Shown in pieces: positions 17,511-35,088 of a stretch of 64,000 nt of DNA; positions within the stretch are counted from its first letter, which is position 1; each line of letters starts with the position of its first letter. The stretch covers positions 16,537,139-16,601,138 of the forward strand of contig NC_083653.1 of NCBI RefSeq assembly GCF_963576545.1, written 5' to 3'. The notes under the pieces were generated by a model, which was not told the DNA's origin, did not search any database, and saw nothing but the letters and a program-made list of their open reading frames with translations. A program made the position numbers and the translations under genes. Source of the stretch: Limanda limanda (Eukaryota; Chordata; Actinopteri; Pleuronectiformes; Pleuronectidae).

Positions 17511-20500
17511 CTGTACCGACTCTACTAAGTCCATCTTGTGCCAAATTCAGGCTGTGAAATCAGCCCGATAGTGGCTTGATCCAAATAGATGGGGAGGCAT
17601 ATGACAATGGGTGCCAGGTGTAACAATTGCCAATTTCCGTCTGCGTTGTATTTCACAGTTGGCAGCCAAGTCAACATCTGAGATGCCTCATAGCATCTCA
17701 TCAAAAAGATAAGTGTGTCAGATTTTTTTGGCCTTCTTCCTACTATTTTGACAAGAGTGTTCAGAGCACAGAGCTCTACACACGGTGAAGCAAAAGAGAA
17801 ATTATGGTTCAATTACATTTCAGTGATCCCTAGTGTCTTTCTACCAAATAGAAAGGCCACAGGCGCCACCCTCACAGTGGAGGGAGGTTGAATCTGGTTC
17901 TCCTCTGTTTTTATAAACTGTGTCCACATATGTAAACAGACATTGTTGGAGTAGTTAAGCGAAACCTTGTAGATCACCAGGGTTCAACATGAAGCGTGTC
18001 ATGTCTCTCTCATGTGCTTTTGTGCTGTGGTGACTGAATGTGACACTACATTTTAGTTTTAAGATACTTTACTGTTCCCAGGTTTACGCCTGCTGTCCAC
18101 AATACTCCAGAGTATTAAGTTTGGAAATGCTGCTGGCCCTATTTTACTTTGGAAACCTCAGGGCTGCATAGTAGAACAGAGGGACAAACACAAAGACATG
18201 TTGAAAGAACAATACAGTCACCAGCATCTGTTTCCAAAACATTGCTCCTTCTTAAACTCACAACGCTCACTCTTCATCATTGGTGTTTCTCATTGCAAGC
18301 ACCTGCAGAGAAAACATTCTGCCTCCTGTGTACACTGGCACACGAATGCCCAGTGTACGTGAATTGTCGTGATAAGCGCTTACAGATGTGTTAGTATGGA
18401 CAGGGATTATAACTGATTCGGAGCTGAAATACTCATGTGGACGTAGATGGTTTGAGTTTGAAATGAAAAGGCTTTAGCACGGATGGAGCCACAGTGATGC
18501 AGACAGATGCCGAACAGAAATGTCCTCCTCATGTTTAGGTACTAATTACAATGCCTGTAACTACAATAACTGCGGTAAAGGCTTCACTTGCTGAGGGAGT
18601 GAAACCATAAAGGTAATGAGCCCCTGACTAGAGCAATGATAATTAACAGCATTGCTTAGATGGCAAGTTGAAACGAGGCAAAACATGCACATCATGTAAT
18701 TTATAGATTCTTTAAAAACTACTAAACCTCCTGTTTCAATGTTATTTACGTCATGCTGTTAATCTTTCAATTCCTATTTTTAACTGTTTAGAAAAGGTGG
18801 GAGCTGCCTTGCTACACTTTTATCTCCTGTGCCATTTTCAATATAGCAGGCATAGTGACAGATGTGTAGAAAAGAGTCAGCTTCTGTGTTCTCTACAGCC
18901 ATGCAGACGTTTATTGTTCTTGTCTCTTTGCAGTCTGGCACACCTTCATCATGTGACCCTGTAAGAACAAGCACTGCAGCCTTTGTCCGATGGAATATGT
19001 AGCAATGGTCTCTCCTCATCCATTGCTTATTTCCTGCTGATGTCCGGAGTTTCCGAGCAGTTCTTTCCTCCCCTGAATGAAGAAATCAATGCACACATAG
19101 GCCTCCCTAGTGCTCTCCAAACCATTTAAATTGGTCTCAGGCAGATAAAGATAATAAAACATGTTTTTCTTTGGGGTTTCCATCCGCTTCTTTTCTTCAC
19201 TATTATTTGTTTCTGTCTCCCTCTCCTTTCTCCTCCATATCCCCCTTCATATATGTGTTTTACATTTATATACATTTGTGTGTGTGAGAGGGCTTGTACA
19301 TACATCTGCTATGGATTCATGCTCGCTTATGTCATGTGTTTGCGTTGCTTTTTACATGTGCGTACTTGATTCTTGCTTTGCACGTTTGGCTGTTTGTGTG
19401 ATTTCACAGTGAGTCAGTCCCCGGGGCCTAGTTTGCACCTCACACTGTCAAGGCCCTCTTGCCACTCACCTGCTTTTCACACATTGTTTTTGGTTTGTGA
19501 TCTTGTTAAGCCTCTTGATGTAACTCCACCTTTATCCACCGCCAAAAGAGAACAGCACCGGAGATGAATAATACAATGGAGTGCTGGGATGCTACAGGAA
19601 AGTCAAGGGTTTCTCTCACTGTGCAGGTTTCGAACGTACAGTAGCTGGATTCGGAAAGAACCGCTCAAGCAGTGGCAAAGGGTAAATATAAAAATCAATC
19701 TTGTAATCCACCACTCGAGTGTTGATTACATGAATAAACAATTGGAAGTCACGGCTCTTGTGCCATCTGTACCGCAGCACACTAAGAAAATAATCTATTT
19801 AATTTCCCTGGTGACCACAGGTGCTATCATTTACCCCCTCCAGAAAGACTTCTAAAGTAGATAAATGCACTTCTGGGATAAACCTACCTTACCATATGTG
19901 TCCCAGTGTGCCGCCTTATGGGAGAGAGAGGGGGGAGGGGTCATTCTGCGTTTTTGTTTCCTTTGCTTCTCAATACACAGACGCCACAGTTTCATCCATC
20001 AGTTTCAGTGGGAGAGTGTTGCACGCCAGTTTAAAAATACTTTTCTTACACCAGGCAGAGAGGGAACTGAAACTGCTGAGTTGTGGTGTAACATCACATC
20101 ATGTTAAAGTTATACAGCTTTATCTGTTCTCAGGGGGTGTTAACTGTATATATTATATTTAGTCCATCTACACAGGATGTCAACGAAGCACTGTGCAGCT
20201 AATGCGATTTGACAACCTGTGTGCGCTTGTGCATGTATGTTTGCATGTGCACGTGTGTGATTATCCAGTGCGGATAGAGCCATGAAGCTGCCCTGTGCCG
20301 TGTGCTCTCCCCCTGGTGTTTCTACCATACAGAGCCGGCATTTTTAATGCATGCTTGCGTGACTACACCAAGGACTCTCAGTCTGTTACTCCCTAATCAC
20401 GGTTTATTTTCTCTGTCTTTGTCTCCTCCTATTTTCCCTCCCATTGCAAAGTCTTCTTCATTCCTCCCTTATTTTCCCTTCCCTGCAGGCCTGTCAACTC

Positions 20501-23500
20501 TCCTCGGTGCATATCCCATTTCCCGTTCCTCCCAGACGACTCGCATCACACCAGTAGCTAACATCTATTGGTAATATTATCTACCTGGACTTGAACTTTT
20601 GTGACCTCTCACCCCTGGGGACTTGGACATGCTGTATCAAGGACCTCATTGGTCACGGGTGGCCCAAGATGCGTGTGACTGTTCTAGCCTATAAACTGAA
20701 GCCGAATATGAGCGTATACATAATTCATACAGTCAAGTCATACGGCCTTGAGCGATGCGGCTGAGAAAGTTAAGTGTGGAGCGCAGCCAACCAGGAGGAG
20801 GTCTGTGTGCAGCTGCCAGTGCAACAGTTTGCTCGTTGTAAAATCTGATCTAGGCACTAATTGAACCTGACGTGAGTCGAGAGTGCATCGTGGTGTGGTG
20901 CGCTGAGAAGCAGCGGGGTTGCTCTGAGTTTGATGTTCCTCAGAGGTGCTTTTAGAAAATGGCTGCTCTAAGGGATCTTTAATGGGTCCCCAGGTATGTG
21001 TTTCGTAAGTGGAGGCAGATTTGGCTGTCGGGTAAAAGGGTCCAACTTCTGTTTCTTTAAATTTATTCTGGTTTAAGGTTGTTTTTCTCTATTTCTCTAT
21101 TTTACACTCCTTCCAACACATGCACACAATCACCAGCACAGTGTGAAACATTGAGCAAACAGAGAGCTCCAGCAGGGACACCAAGTTTGTGCAGGTCTCT
21201 CAAACTAATGGGAGCAGGGGCGAGAAGGGGAAGAAATTATTAAAAATGGGCCATGGCCACATCGTGCTCTTGGAGTGATTAAGTCGACAGCAATTTGGGT
21301 CCAGCGGCTCTGTATGGAGTGTGTAATGTATTTCAATAACGACAGTGCACAGCGGCAAACCGGCTCGTGGTCACGCTCTCTCTCTCAGCTAATCCTGTGC
21401 TGACCACTCCGATGGGGCGTGGGTCCAGCCCTGCTGCCTGGCTCTCATTTATTCTGGGAAAAGGAGGGACGAGCAAGAGGATAGACGCAGAGAGACAGCA
21501 GCAGAGGGACCAGCCTGTTTGTTTTGCTGTGTTGCCACTCACTTGTCTGCATGTGCGCACGCATACACACTTACCGACATACAGCACTGATTGCCATTTT
21601 TGTATGCGCGCGTGAGATTTCGAGAGCCCGTGTGGTTACCGGCCGGCATGTGTGTTGGTGCGTATCTTCCCCAAATGTTTACTCAGTCGGCAGTGAATAT
21701 GCTCCCACCGCTCCACGCGTACAGAGGAGGGTTTTTCAGCATCAGCTCCGGCTCTGAGCCCATCCACTCTCATCCGGCCACAATGGCTAATCCTGACACA
21801 GGCAGCAGCGGCGAGCAATCAGCACTCACAGCCCAGAACATAATGGAAACTTGCCTAGCTGCCTGTCTGGCTGGATGTCTGTGTGGATGACTGGCAGGCC
21901 AGCCCCTTATCTCGAGGTTTGCCGTTTGTGCCTCTGTGGCTGTTTCGATGGCCGGGTGTTGGACCTGCTGGTTATGTGAAGTCTATGTGTCTATACAGGG
22001 AGAAGTAAAGCACTCCAAAAACTGCAGTGAGCGAATGATGAGAGAAACAAAGAAAGAACTTAAAAAGCTGATCAATTGGGTCCTTTCTCAAGGTACTTGC
22101 ACATTATTTAATGAATGTTAACATAAAAAAACACATGTGCATGTCTCTGTCTGCCAGGGTGCTTACTGTGAGAGTCTGCTTGGCTGAAGTGCTGATGCAA
22201 GATAACCGGCTAGTTATTCCTAGTTCAGCATCTCTGTGTGATAATTCATGTTTACATTCTCTGGTCAGTTGAAAAAGTGTTGTTGTGACATATTGTTCAG
22301 GTATTTAGTCATAGCAGGGTGGCAGAAGGGTGGATGGTATTGGTTCCTCTCATGTATCCTATGACTAGACATTTAGATATGTTTGTCTTTGATGTTTGAA
22401 AAGAATACTTACCACTGATGATGGACTTCTTGAATCCCTGAAGTCTATTGTAATTATCCAAACTTAAAAGTATTCCAATCTGTCCATAGACCTGTTTCCT
22501 TGGTCAAAACGAGTTGGGCAGCCTGCCGACTGTGTGGATGGGAAAACACTGCTGCAAAATGACAACACAGGGTTAGTTTTTCATCCGGATGATTAGAAAA
22601 GTGACAATTCTGAACATACTGCCCTTAAAGTGCTAACTCTTTACAAATGGATCTGTCAAAAATTGCCATTTAAACATCTTACCTCGGCAAATGGAAAGTT
22701 GAGGCTGTGTCGGGAGCAAAAATCCAACGACTACTGGATGAAAATGTGTTCAAAATGTAAAGACAGAGAAAAGTTAATTCCAGTACACATTTATCACCTG
22801 TATGGATTTACCAACAAGGTCGATATTTCAGTCACAAGGTCCTATCTGAAAACTTATCAACCATAAAATGACAGAGTGCTTAAATAATACAGACCCTGAT
22901 TGCACAGCCAAAGGTCAGTATCCAGGCCTCCTCACCAAAAGTTGAGTCTATATAAATACAGTATATACTTACAATATAGCCCAAGTTTATAGTATGAACA
23001 TGTCCTATAGATTCCCGTGACATTGAACTTATCCATGTCCATGAAGCAAAGAAAACTCAGAAGGATAGACTCGATCTTAGGAACATGCTGGAATACCATC
23101 CAGGAGTATGTGTGGGAAGGGTCTTTTTATGGCATTCAAAATGGAAGAGGGAACCGAGCATGGACACTAAACTCTTCATATTAAAAGTCATACACACTTC
23201 TATGTGTGAAATTTTGTTAAAATTAGTTTGAACTGGATATTTCACAGGAAGACCCTAAAATTCAGGTCCTCATTTAGTCCTAAAACTGAAAGAGTGTGTT
23301 GTTCAGTAATGGAGAGCTAACTTCAAGTCACTGCTTTGTCTGGACATCTGAGAATGTTGCTGCTTCTATGCAAAATTAAGAGTCACTGTTATTTTGATGA
23401 GATATTCAAATCTAATGTTTTTGCAGGAAATCAAGTCCAGGATTATTTTACTATAAGACACTGAAGGTAATACAAGTTGTGACATTGTCATGATCTTGTT

Positions 23501-24547
23501 AAATTACCCACTTGAATTAGAGGCGATATGAATGTATGAGTAGTGTAATTTGTTTTGGAAATTTCTTCCTCTATTTTATGCTCAGACGTTCTTTGTACAC
23601 CAACTTGTATTTCACTGTCCTCTCTGAATATCCAAGGTCATACACTGTGGGAATTATCCGCTCTTGAATCTCCAAAATAATTATTGGCCAAGTTAAAGTT
23701 ATTCTTCACCGTATTCTTGAACCTTGAATCCTAACATCATAATATCCATCCATATTATGGACTCTAGTGTGCTACAGATCCTTCATAGTCTGTAAAGTCT
23801 GAGACCAATACCCTTGGAAGAGTGGTCTCTGACTTTTGGACTCCACTGTATGTGGTGTTCTCTTCTAGTCTATCTTTTAATCAAGCACCTGAAGTGTTGC
23901 CATTTTAAACTGACTGACTCTTTCCCCTGAATGCCTCTTGTGTGGGATTTTTTTTAAATAGAGTTAGTAACCTCTGTACCTGAGTCCCATTGTTCACAGC
24001 CTCTTTGTGGACAGGCAATTTTACCTCTCAAAGCCAAATAGCCTCTGTTCTCTATGTGTCACCAACCTCCCATAACCCTTATTACTTCAAATATAAGCTC
24101 CCCAGTATTATTGCCTTTCACGTGTTGTATTTTGGTCTAAAAGACTGCGGTGCACATTTTACCAGAAAGCTGAGCTGTATTACAGTAGATGTGTTTTTCC
24201 TGCGGTACCTTTCAAATATTGGATCACAGCAAATAGTCTTTAATGGGAGGAAATAGGCCTGTCCCTGGGGCTTGTTGCACTGAGGCAGCCCCAGTGCTTC
24301 AGACCTGCCTCTCTTTCCCTCTCTCTCACTCACTCACTCACTCCCTCTTTCCCCTCCTCTTGCGTCTCTCCCTATTACGCTGCCGTTTGATGCTCACACT
24401 CACGCTGCAGTTTGTGAGCATGCACCATTGTGCACGCTAAAGCTTTCCCATAATGAGGCCAGAGGTTGTCGGGAGGGGGGGGGGATATTCCAGAGGAGAT
24501 GGACAAGAGCTAAGAGAGACGGATACGTTAAGGCAAAAGAGCCAGAG

Positions 24548-24548
<1 letters not shown>
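17511..24548. other. Intergenic, 7 kb without recognisable gene
   Basis: No frame in this stretch shows a domain, and no RNA gene, LINE ORF or terminal inverted repeat was recognised. Frames around 19.1-20.6 kb and 21.3-21.9 kb are S/C/L-rich translations of pyrimidine-rich or CpG-bearing sequence. The 20,600-21,900 part is somewhat GC-richer than its surroundings but has no coding support. Confidence 0.5.
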
Positions 24549-24830
<282 letters not shown>

Positions 24831-24834
<4 letters not shown>

Positions 24835-26302
24835 ACAAGACTTGCTGTATGATCGAGGTCTTTTGTCACAGCTTGACGACAGGCCAAGGCAGTCACTATT
24901 GTGTGAGCACAAACTTAGGGTTCAAAGGTCATTCAATCCAATTTACTTTTTCCCATCCAGATTGTTAGGTATGGGGAGAAGATTTTTAAGTCACCTGTGA
25001 CATCAAGTAAAGAGGCCATGCAGCAACATAGCACAGGGACTGTAGCCATTTTCTTTTCCTGTTTTTTTTTTTACAATAGCCCCAAACAAAGACAAAGCCC
25101 TTTCACACCAGATAAGTCTATTCCCGTCTTTGTTTGCTCAGAGGTGTGTGAAAAGACACTTTGCATAAGCCAGTCCCATCTACAAGCGGCGAGCTTTAGA
25201 GAGACGGAGCGAGAGTAGGTAAACAGGATTCCCTCTGGCTGCTACTTTCACCTGCTGGGGGTGGACTGCAAAACCAGGGCCAAACTCACAGAGCCGAAGG
25301 CTTTTCATGCGAAGCTCCGGTTTTCGGCTGAAGAACTTAGACTTGATGAATTAAATATGACTTGATGAATACCGTATGACTGTTTGTGCAAAGGCTGCAA
25401 AATATTCATGAGGGCAAAAATTGCGAACACTTCTTTTTTGGGTGTGTGAATTTTAAGAATTTTAAATCACTCACACTAGACATGGATGTGGCAACTTCTG
25501 ATTCCTCTCTTGAAATGTGTGTAAGAGCTCTTTGTCTGGATTTTGAAATGCAAATGACTTTCCTGATCTGCATTTGCACTTTTCAGCCATTTATGAAAAA
25601 TGTTTTGTACTATTTCATCCTCCTGTAGGAAACTTCTCAACCTTGTCTCACCTACAATGTATTATTATCATTTACTAATTTGGCTTTACATGTAAAACAA
25701 TAAGATTAATTGATTCTCTGTTTTGTTCATTCCCACCTTGCCAAGCTCTCTCTCTCTCTCTCGGCTGCAGGTGTCCACCTCGCATTCACACCAATCTCAA
25801 CTAACAGGCCGTCAACAGCAGCCAGAGGATTTCATCATGCAATATTGAAGATTTCCATTAGTGCGAGATTGTTTGGAGGAACTGCGAAAACTGTTCCCGC
25901 ATCCGGACAGACGTGAACCATCATCACAAAAAGGGCAGACGAGAAGCCAGGAGGAGTTGGGGGGGTCGGTAGTGGAGGAGTTGGCAAGGCGGGAGTGTGG
26001 GGGGGTTAATGGAAACAAAGAGAAAGCAGATCAATATTGAACAAAAAAGGGATTCGGTTTACATTCAAATATCAGCAAGTGTTTCTTTCGCCTCACGTTT
26101 CCTGTCTGGCAGAAAGCGAGATGACTTCCCGTGAGAGTGTCGCTGAGGGAACCTCCAGCGCAGCAGGGAGCCTGACTCATCCTCTGTCTGTTTGACTGGT
26201 GCACACAGATTCAAACACTCACACACATTTGATCCACATTCTTCAACAGTGCTGGCACAGCTGACTGTGCATGTCTCTGAAAGTAAGTGGTGACGTGCAG
26301 AT
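24831..26302. other. Intergenic, no gene seen
   Basis: No coding, RNA or repeat feature recognised apart from short CT runs near 25,747. Confidence 0.55.
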
Positions 26303-26620
26303 TTGTTTGCACATGTAAATATACATATTTTCTCCACATTTACAGTTTATTTTCAGCATATAGAAATCTCAGCGCACATTTACAGATTCATTTTTACATC
26401 TACACTTTCTTGTAAGCATTCACAAATCTCAATACACATACAGATTTACAGATCTCTATACACATTTAGTTTCTTTTACACATGTACATTTGTCGATACA
26501 AAATTACAAATTAGTTTGCATATTTACAGATTCTTTAATGCATTCACAAATCTCAGTACACTTGAAAAACCGAACACACACTTGTGGCACACACATATAG
26601 TTTGAGATACAGATTCAAAA
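26303..26620. repeat. Degenerate tandem repeat, period about 60-62 bp
   Basis: Phrases recur in order: AGCATATAGAAATCTCAGCG at 26,355, AGCATTCACAAATCTCAATA at 26,415 and TGCATTCACAAATCTCAGTA at 26,539. These are spaced 60 and 124 (two units of 62) bases apart. Between them sit CATTTACAGATTC-type words (near 26,378, 26,443 and 26,522). The unit is close to a multiple of three, so one plus-strand frame stays open for 100 codons with recurring HIYRF-like words. No protein function is implied. Confidence 0.65.
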
Positions 26621-27186
26621 CTCTCAGCACATAATAATATTCTTCCTTCTGCCACTTTCCAGAAGAGAAGCAAATTATATTTAAACTTTAAATAATGTCA
26701 GAAAAACTAAAATGGCAGTTTAAGGCACTGGCAACAATTTACATGATAGAATCTGTTCAGTAAGCCATATTTTGACCTCTGGAAAGTTTAATAAAACTGC
26801 AGAATGGTTCTGGAGTTATAAGATAAGAAGTGAGTTTAAATTAAATTATGAATAATAGTATTAACTTTATAGAAACCTGTATATACCGCTGATGAAAATC
26901 AATGTTTGATGGCACTACACTCTAAATTGCACGAATTGAAGAATAAATCAGAGCATTGACTGTAGCTCTTTGCACTTCCTCCCAAAATCCCAATGTTAGA
27001 GTGAGCTGAAAGATGGTGCTTACAGGATTTCCTCCATCAAAAGCTTTGGATGCAGTTATCTCACAAAATCAGCAATTAGCTACAAAGAAGCAGAGACAAT
27101 TCAGTGAATCAGGCAACCTAATTAACTTTCACCATGAGAATGTTTTTCTGGCAAAACACTTCTGATAGCAGCACAGACACTCGCCC

Positions 27187-27246
<60 letters not shown>

Positions 27247-29394
27247 GTATATGCTTACATGCCCTGTGCTGTTGGTTTGTGTGTTAGTTCGTTTTCTGCT
27301 TTCATTTCGACACATAAGGACTCACTGTTGTCCTCTGCCCAGCTGTGAAAGTAACAGCCTCCAGGTACATTGATGCACCATTAATTCTGTGGCTTTGTGT
27401 TGTCTTCTGCACGTACACAATCACGCCTACACACACACTAACACACACACATAAGCATAAGTGCAGTCTCTCCATTCACACTAGCAGTTACTAACATGAT
27501 GAGCTCCTGAGAGGGGCTTTCTATCACTGCCTCCTGTAAAGTGGAGCCCTGTGTTTGTTGCCATATTAATATTTGGAACACTCGCCTGTTGCTCTAATCG
27601 CATGAGTTATTATTATTCTGAGCAATTAATCCGACGATGACCTTGAGAAGAGAAAGGCTGTAGGTCAGGGGGTATTGATCTAACCAGTCCACTTATCCAG
27701 TTTTCTTTGATTATACTCTCACACACTCTCGGGCCTCGTCAGTAGTCTTACCTTTAACTGTGGCCCCTGAGAAGGAGACCGAGCTCAGCAGGCGACAGCT
27801 ATCAATCCAGCCCGGGGTCGATGGAGGGATAGAAGAAAACCTCTTTCATCTTTCCTCTGACTTTGACTCAATCTCTCTCTTTAGTCACTCTCCTTCCTTT
27901 TAACCTGGCACATCTACCCTTTTACTACTATCACCCCCTCCTCACACTGATTTGAGTGAATGCTCTGTCACACACTTGTGCATGAGGAAGCAAATCAGCA
28001 GAAGAAGAGGAGGCCCGAGAGAAGTAAAAAATAAGACGTTTTGGCATCAAGCTCTTCAGTGATGTTAATGTTTTGGCTGTAAGTACTTGTTGAACGTCTT
28101 GGCTGTGCACACAAGCAATCACTCATATCCACTTTCAGCCAAGACTCGGTGTATTTATGGTTATGGCCTGATTGTAGAATTATTCTGCCTGTTTAAAAGT
28201 ACATTTCAAGCACCTGTTGTGGTCTTATACAGCTCCATTATGATTTGGAAATATGAGCGACTCTCTCTCGAAGCCAGACATTAGAAAGCTGTGTAGGACA
28301 TAATAAAAAACGGGCCAAACCTAGGATCACTCATTTTATACCCGTTTTATGCAGAGCAAGTTTCCTATTTGCCAGAAGGTGTGCTTTGGTGCTTTGTCAT
28401 TTTCACACCAGCATTATTTCCATCTCTCTTTGCATTTTCCCTTCCCACACATGTTCCGTCCCTCCATCCCTCCACACTTCTAGACATTGTCAGCATCACA
28501 GTGTTTTCTTCCTCTCTTCAGGCCCCCGGGGGAAAATCCTGGTTTCTGCCCCCGCCCATTACCTCATCATCATCCATCTGGGAGGCAGGATTAGCACTGC
28601 ATGGGACATTAGGCCCATTACCCAATCATGACAGGCCACCAGCCCCAGCCCACGGACTCTCCCCTTGCTCTCACACCGTGCTCCAACTTGTACTTAACAC
28701 AAATTAAAAAAGTGTTTGGGCCATATCAGTCTTTCTCTGCGTCTTACATGATTAAATTACGTTCGAGTCATTTTTCCCAATGTCACATGTTCTTCACTTC
28801 TTGTTTAAACTGCCAAGCTTGCTCTGCCAGATATGGAGTGTTAATTATCATTCTGTGTAAGCCTGTATTAACTATATTTGTAGTGAGACATTCGATGGTT
28901 GAGACTGAGACTTTTATGTTTTTTTTCCTGAGTGTATGTTGCCTCTTCACACATTTTTTAAAATGTTCCTCTAATCCAATAAAGAGGAGGACAGTACCAC
29001 TAACTCAGTTTGGTTTAGGGTGTAGATGTTTGAATTTGACCATTTGTTTTAACATGTTCTCAGCTTTAAACAATGCAAATGAGTTTGTCAGTGCTGTAAT
29101 AACTTTGCTAAACTAACTTATGTGGGCCATTCTACTACTTTACACAGACAGATCCCGAGTAACACCCAACAAACAACCTTAGCCCTAGTTTTTCCATCGA
29201 TCATGCTCTAGGGGTTGATGGCAGATCAGGCACCAATCATGAAATGTTAGCTAGAATGTTGAGTTTCAGAATCAGTGAGTGAGGGTATTACACTTGTTTT
29301 GCTCTTGTATTTTTGGTTGTATCACCAGCCTGGTGAGGGAGTGAAACTACAAACTTTAAAGTGATTCAGCAGTAAATAGCCCATTGACCAGTGC
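26621..29394. other. Intergenic with one GT microsatellite
   Basis: No gene was recognised. The 162-codon plus frame at 28,628-29,116 has no recognisable domain and is cysteine/phenylalanine-rich from T-rich DNA. I treat it as chance. Confidence 0.5.
27188..27243. repeat. (GT)n microsatellite
   Basis: A pure GT tract of about 56 bases. Confidence 0.97.
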
Positions 29395-29741
29395 ATTGGT
29401 TATAGCCCTGTTGTCTGGTTCAATCCTGAATTGCCCAGGGCCTTTCTTTTGGGGGGGGGGGTCTCTGTGTTCTCCTCATGTCTATGTGGATTTTCTTTAT
29501 GTACCCTGGCTTCCTCCTCCATTCTAAAGATTGCAGTCAGGGGTTAGGTTAATTGGTGATTCTAAAATGACTACAGGAGTCAATGCGAGTGTGAGTGGCT
29601 GTTTATCACTGTGTCAGCCCTGTAATACGCCGGCAACCTGACCAGGGGGAACTTCATCTCTTCTCGACCTGGGACTGGTGCCAGCCCCCAACAACCCTTA
29701 ACAGGATAGATGAGATAGATAATGGATGGATGGATGGATAG
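29395..29741 (+). repeat. Common teleost interspersed repeat, forward copy
   Basis: Recognisable in order: TGGTTCAATCCTGAATTGCC, a G11-12 run at about 29,450, TTCTCCTCATGTCTATGTGG, GGCTTCCTCCTCCATTCTAA, GGTTAGGTTAATTGGTGATT, CCGGCAACCTGACCAGGGGG, GACTGGTGCCAGCCCCCAAC and a terminal ATGG/ATAG simple tail. It is the same family as the reverse copy at 17,243-17,510. Confidence 0.8.
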
Positions 29742-33659
<3,918 letters not shown>

Positions 33660-33712
33660 TGTGTGTAAATGGTTTAGATGTGTGAGCCACACATCTAAAC
33701 CATTTACTCACA
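33660..33712. repeat. Near-perfect inverted repeat with 3-base loop
   Basis: GTAAATGGTTTAGATGTGTG at 33,665-33,684 is the exact reverse complement of 33,688-33,707, separated by AGC. Pairing continues outwards for four more pairs after one T/T mismatch (33,664/33,708). The arms are therefore about 25 bases with one mismatch. An RNA from either strand would form a tight hairpin. It could be a remnant of a fold-back element, a mutational template-switch palindrome or a short hairpin RNA source. Nothing in the flanks decides between these. Confidence 0.9.
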
Positions 33713-34204
33713 TGATTTTGGACACAAACATATCAGGAGACTTCAGTAGGTGGACGAACAATCACCCGTCAGAAATGGCTCCATCAGGTTGCAATGTAAA
33801 TGAAGCCTCCTTCACACACTGTAGTGCAAATTGAGAGGTAGCTGAAAAACACATTCCCTGAGCGTAAGGAAGCTTAAATTATACTAACTTGAATCAATGG
33901 ATTTACTGGGAAATGTCTTTTTTAAAGTAGGTTTCTAAATTTTTTTTTAAGGAGAAGAATCTGGGCTCAGTCCCTGATGGTTAAGTGTCCAGCCAAGACC
34001 TCTGCTGTGTGCCGCATGCTGCACACATTTGCAGTAATTTTACATTCTGTGTTTCGCCGAGTATGAGCGTCGGGTTTCATTTAATTGTGAATAGGATAGA
34101 AATTGAAGCCATTTATTGAGAATGTGTTTATCATCTTCCAGGGCCCTGGAGACTAAAGCCACGCTCATTTTCTACACAGACCGTGTCAGATGACGTCCAC
34201 AGGC
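33713..34204. other. Intergenic, no gene seen
   Basis: Nothing recognised between the hairpin and the Harbinger-like element. Confidence 0.5.
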
Positions 34205-34207
34205 TTA

Positions 34208-35088
34208 CGCCGGGTTTACACCGAGCGCTGAAGCGACGCGTAAGCGTAGCGTAAGCGCAGCGCCATGCCTTAAATAACAGCTGGCTCCCATCCACTCTCA
34301 TGTTAAACCTCTGTGTCGGTACCACATGACGCTGACGTGCAGCGCTGCGCCAAGGCTGCCTCGCGCTGTGCAGCGATCGTTTCGGCGTCGAGTCCATTTT
34401 TTGCGCTTGACGCGAGCGTATCGCTGCAGGAAACACACTGAAAAATGATTTTAAACGATATTGATGACATATTTTATATGATATAAATGATCAAATATGC
34501 ATCCCATAGTTTGTATTCCCCTTCTGTTGTCCTGGAGTTTTAATTTTACCAATTTTACCGATCACATTATTAAATGTCCCCCTCTGCCCCCCCACTACAG
34601 CCACACAAGCAGTCATAAAGATAAAAAGAGAGAGGGGGGGGGGGGCGGGAGTGTGTGTGTGTCTACGTACTCTCCCCATAGGCTTGAGTGGAGAATACGT
34701 AATTTACCCTCGACACCCGACATTGAACGGAGCAAACAGCGGAGAAATTCTTGAAGAAGGATGACATTAAATTAATAATTGATATGGAGAAGTACAGTGA
34801 GGTGTATGATCCTCGGCACATGTTATATAAAGACAACATTAAAAAGGACAAATGCTGGGACGCCGTTGCAGTTAATGACAAATATCAGCTGCATCTGTGA
34901 TCACGGAGAGGAATCGCAGGATTAAAAGCGTGTTTGTTGTGACCAGCCTGGCGCCTGCGCACTAGGGATCTACGCGGCGCTTATGCGAGGCTTCAGCGTC
35001 CTGTGTGTTCAGCCCAGCGCCGGCGCGCTAGTGCGCTGCGCTTACGCGACGCATACGCATCGCTTCAGCGCCCGGTGTAAACCCGGCG
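34208..35088. mobile_element. Harbinger-like non-autonomous DNA transposon, 881 bp
   Basis: The ends are inverted. The left end reads CGCCGGGTTTACACCGAGCG, and the right end in reverse complement reads CGCCGGGTTTACACCGGGCG. Similarity goes on through CTGAAGCGACGCGTAAGCG-type sequence for about 50 bases. TTA flanks both ends (34,205-34,207 and 35,089-35,091), fitting the 3-base TWA target duplication of PIF/Harbinger. The termini are much more GC- and CpG-rich than the surroundings. Inside, a reading frame (34,727-34,900) encodes a MADF-type fragment, and MADF/Myb-like DNA-binding proteins accompany Harbinger transposases. No transposase is present. G-run at 34,627-34,644. Confidence 0.8.
34727..34900 (+). 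pseudogene. MADF-domain fragment inside Harbinger-like element
   Basis: A 57-codon frame between stops reads DDIKLIIDMEKYSEVYDP from 34,760, then RHMLYKDNIKKDKCWDAVA, and stops at 34,898-34,900. The pattern LI..ME.Y.E.YDP.H..YKD....K.W..VA is the first half of a MADF DNA-binding domain. In intact families this protein helps the transposase bind DNA or enter the nucleus. An ATG lies at 34,784, but the domain begins upstream of it, so the true start is lost or lies in another exon. The second half of the MADF domain is missing: the frame departs after the VA residues and ends within about ten codons. I read it as a leftover first part of an autonomous element's accessory gene, not a functional gene. 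Confidence 0.7.

Noticed and set aside
28628..29116. 162-codon plus-strand frame
   Set aside because: Low-complexity C/F/S/L composition from T-rich DNA, no recognisable domain, no splice or promoter context.
34131..34436. 101-codon minus frame at the left end of the Harbinger-like element
   Set aside because: It reads through GC-rich terminal repeats and flanking DNA; the real coding scrap is on the plus strand at 34,727-34,900.
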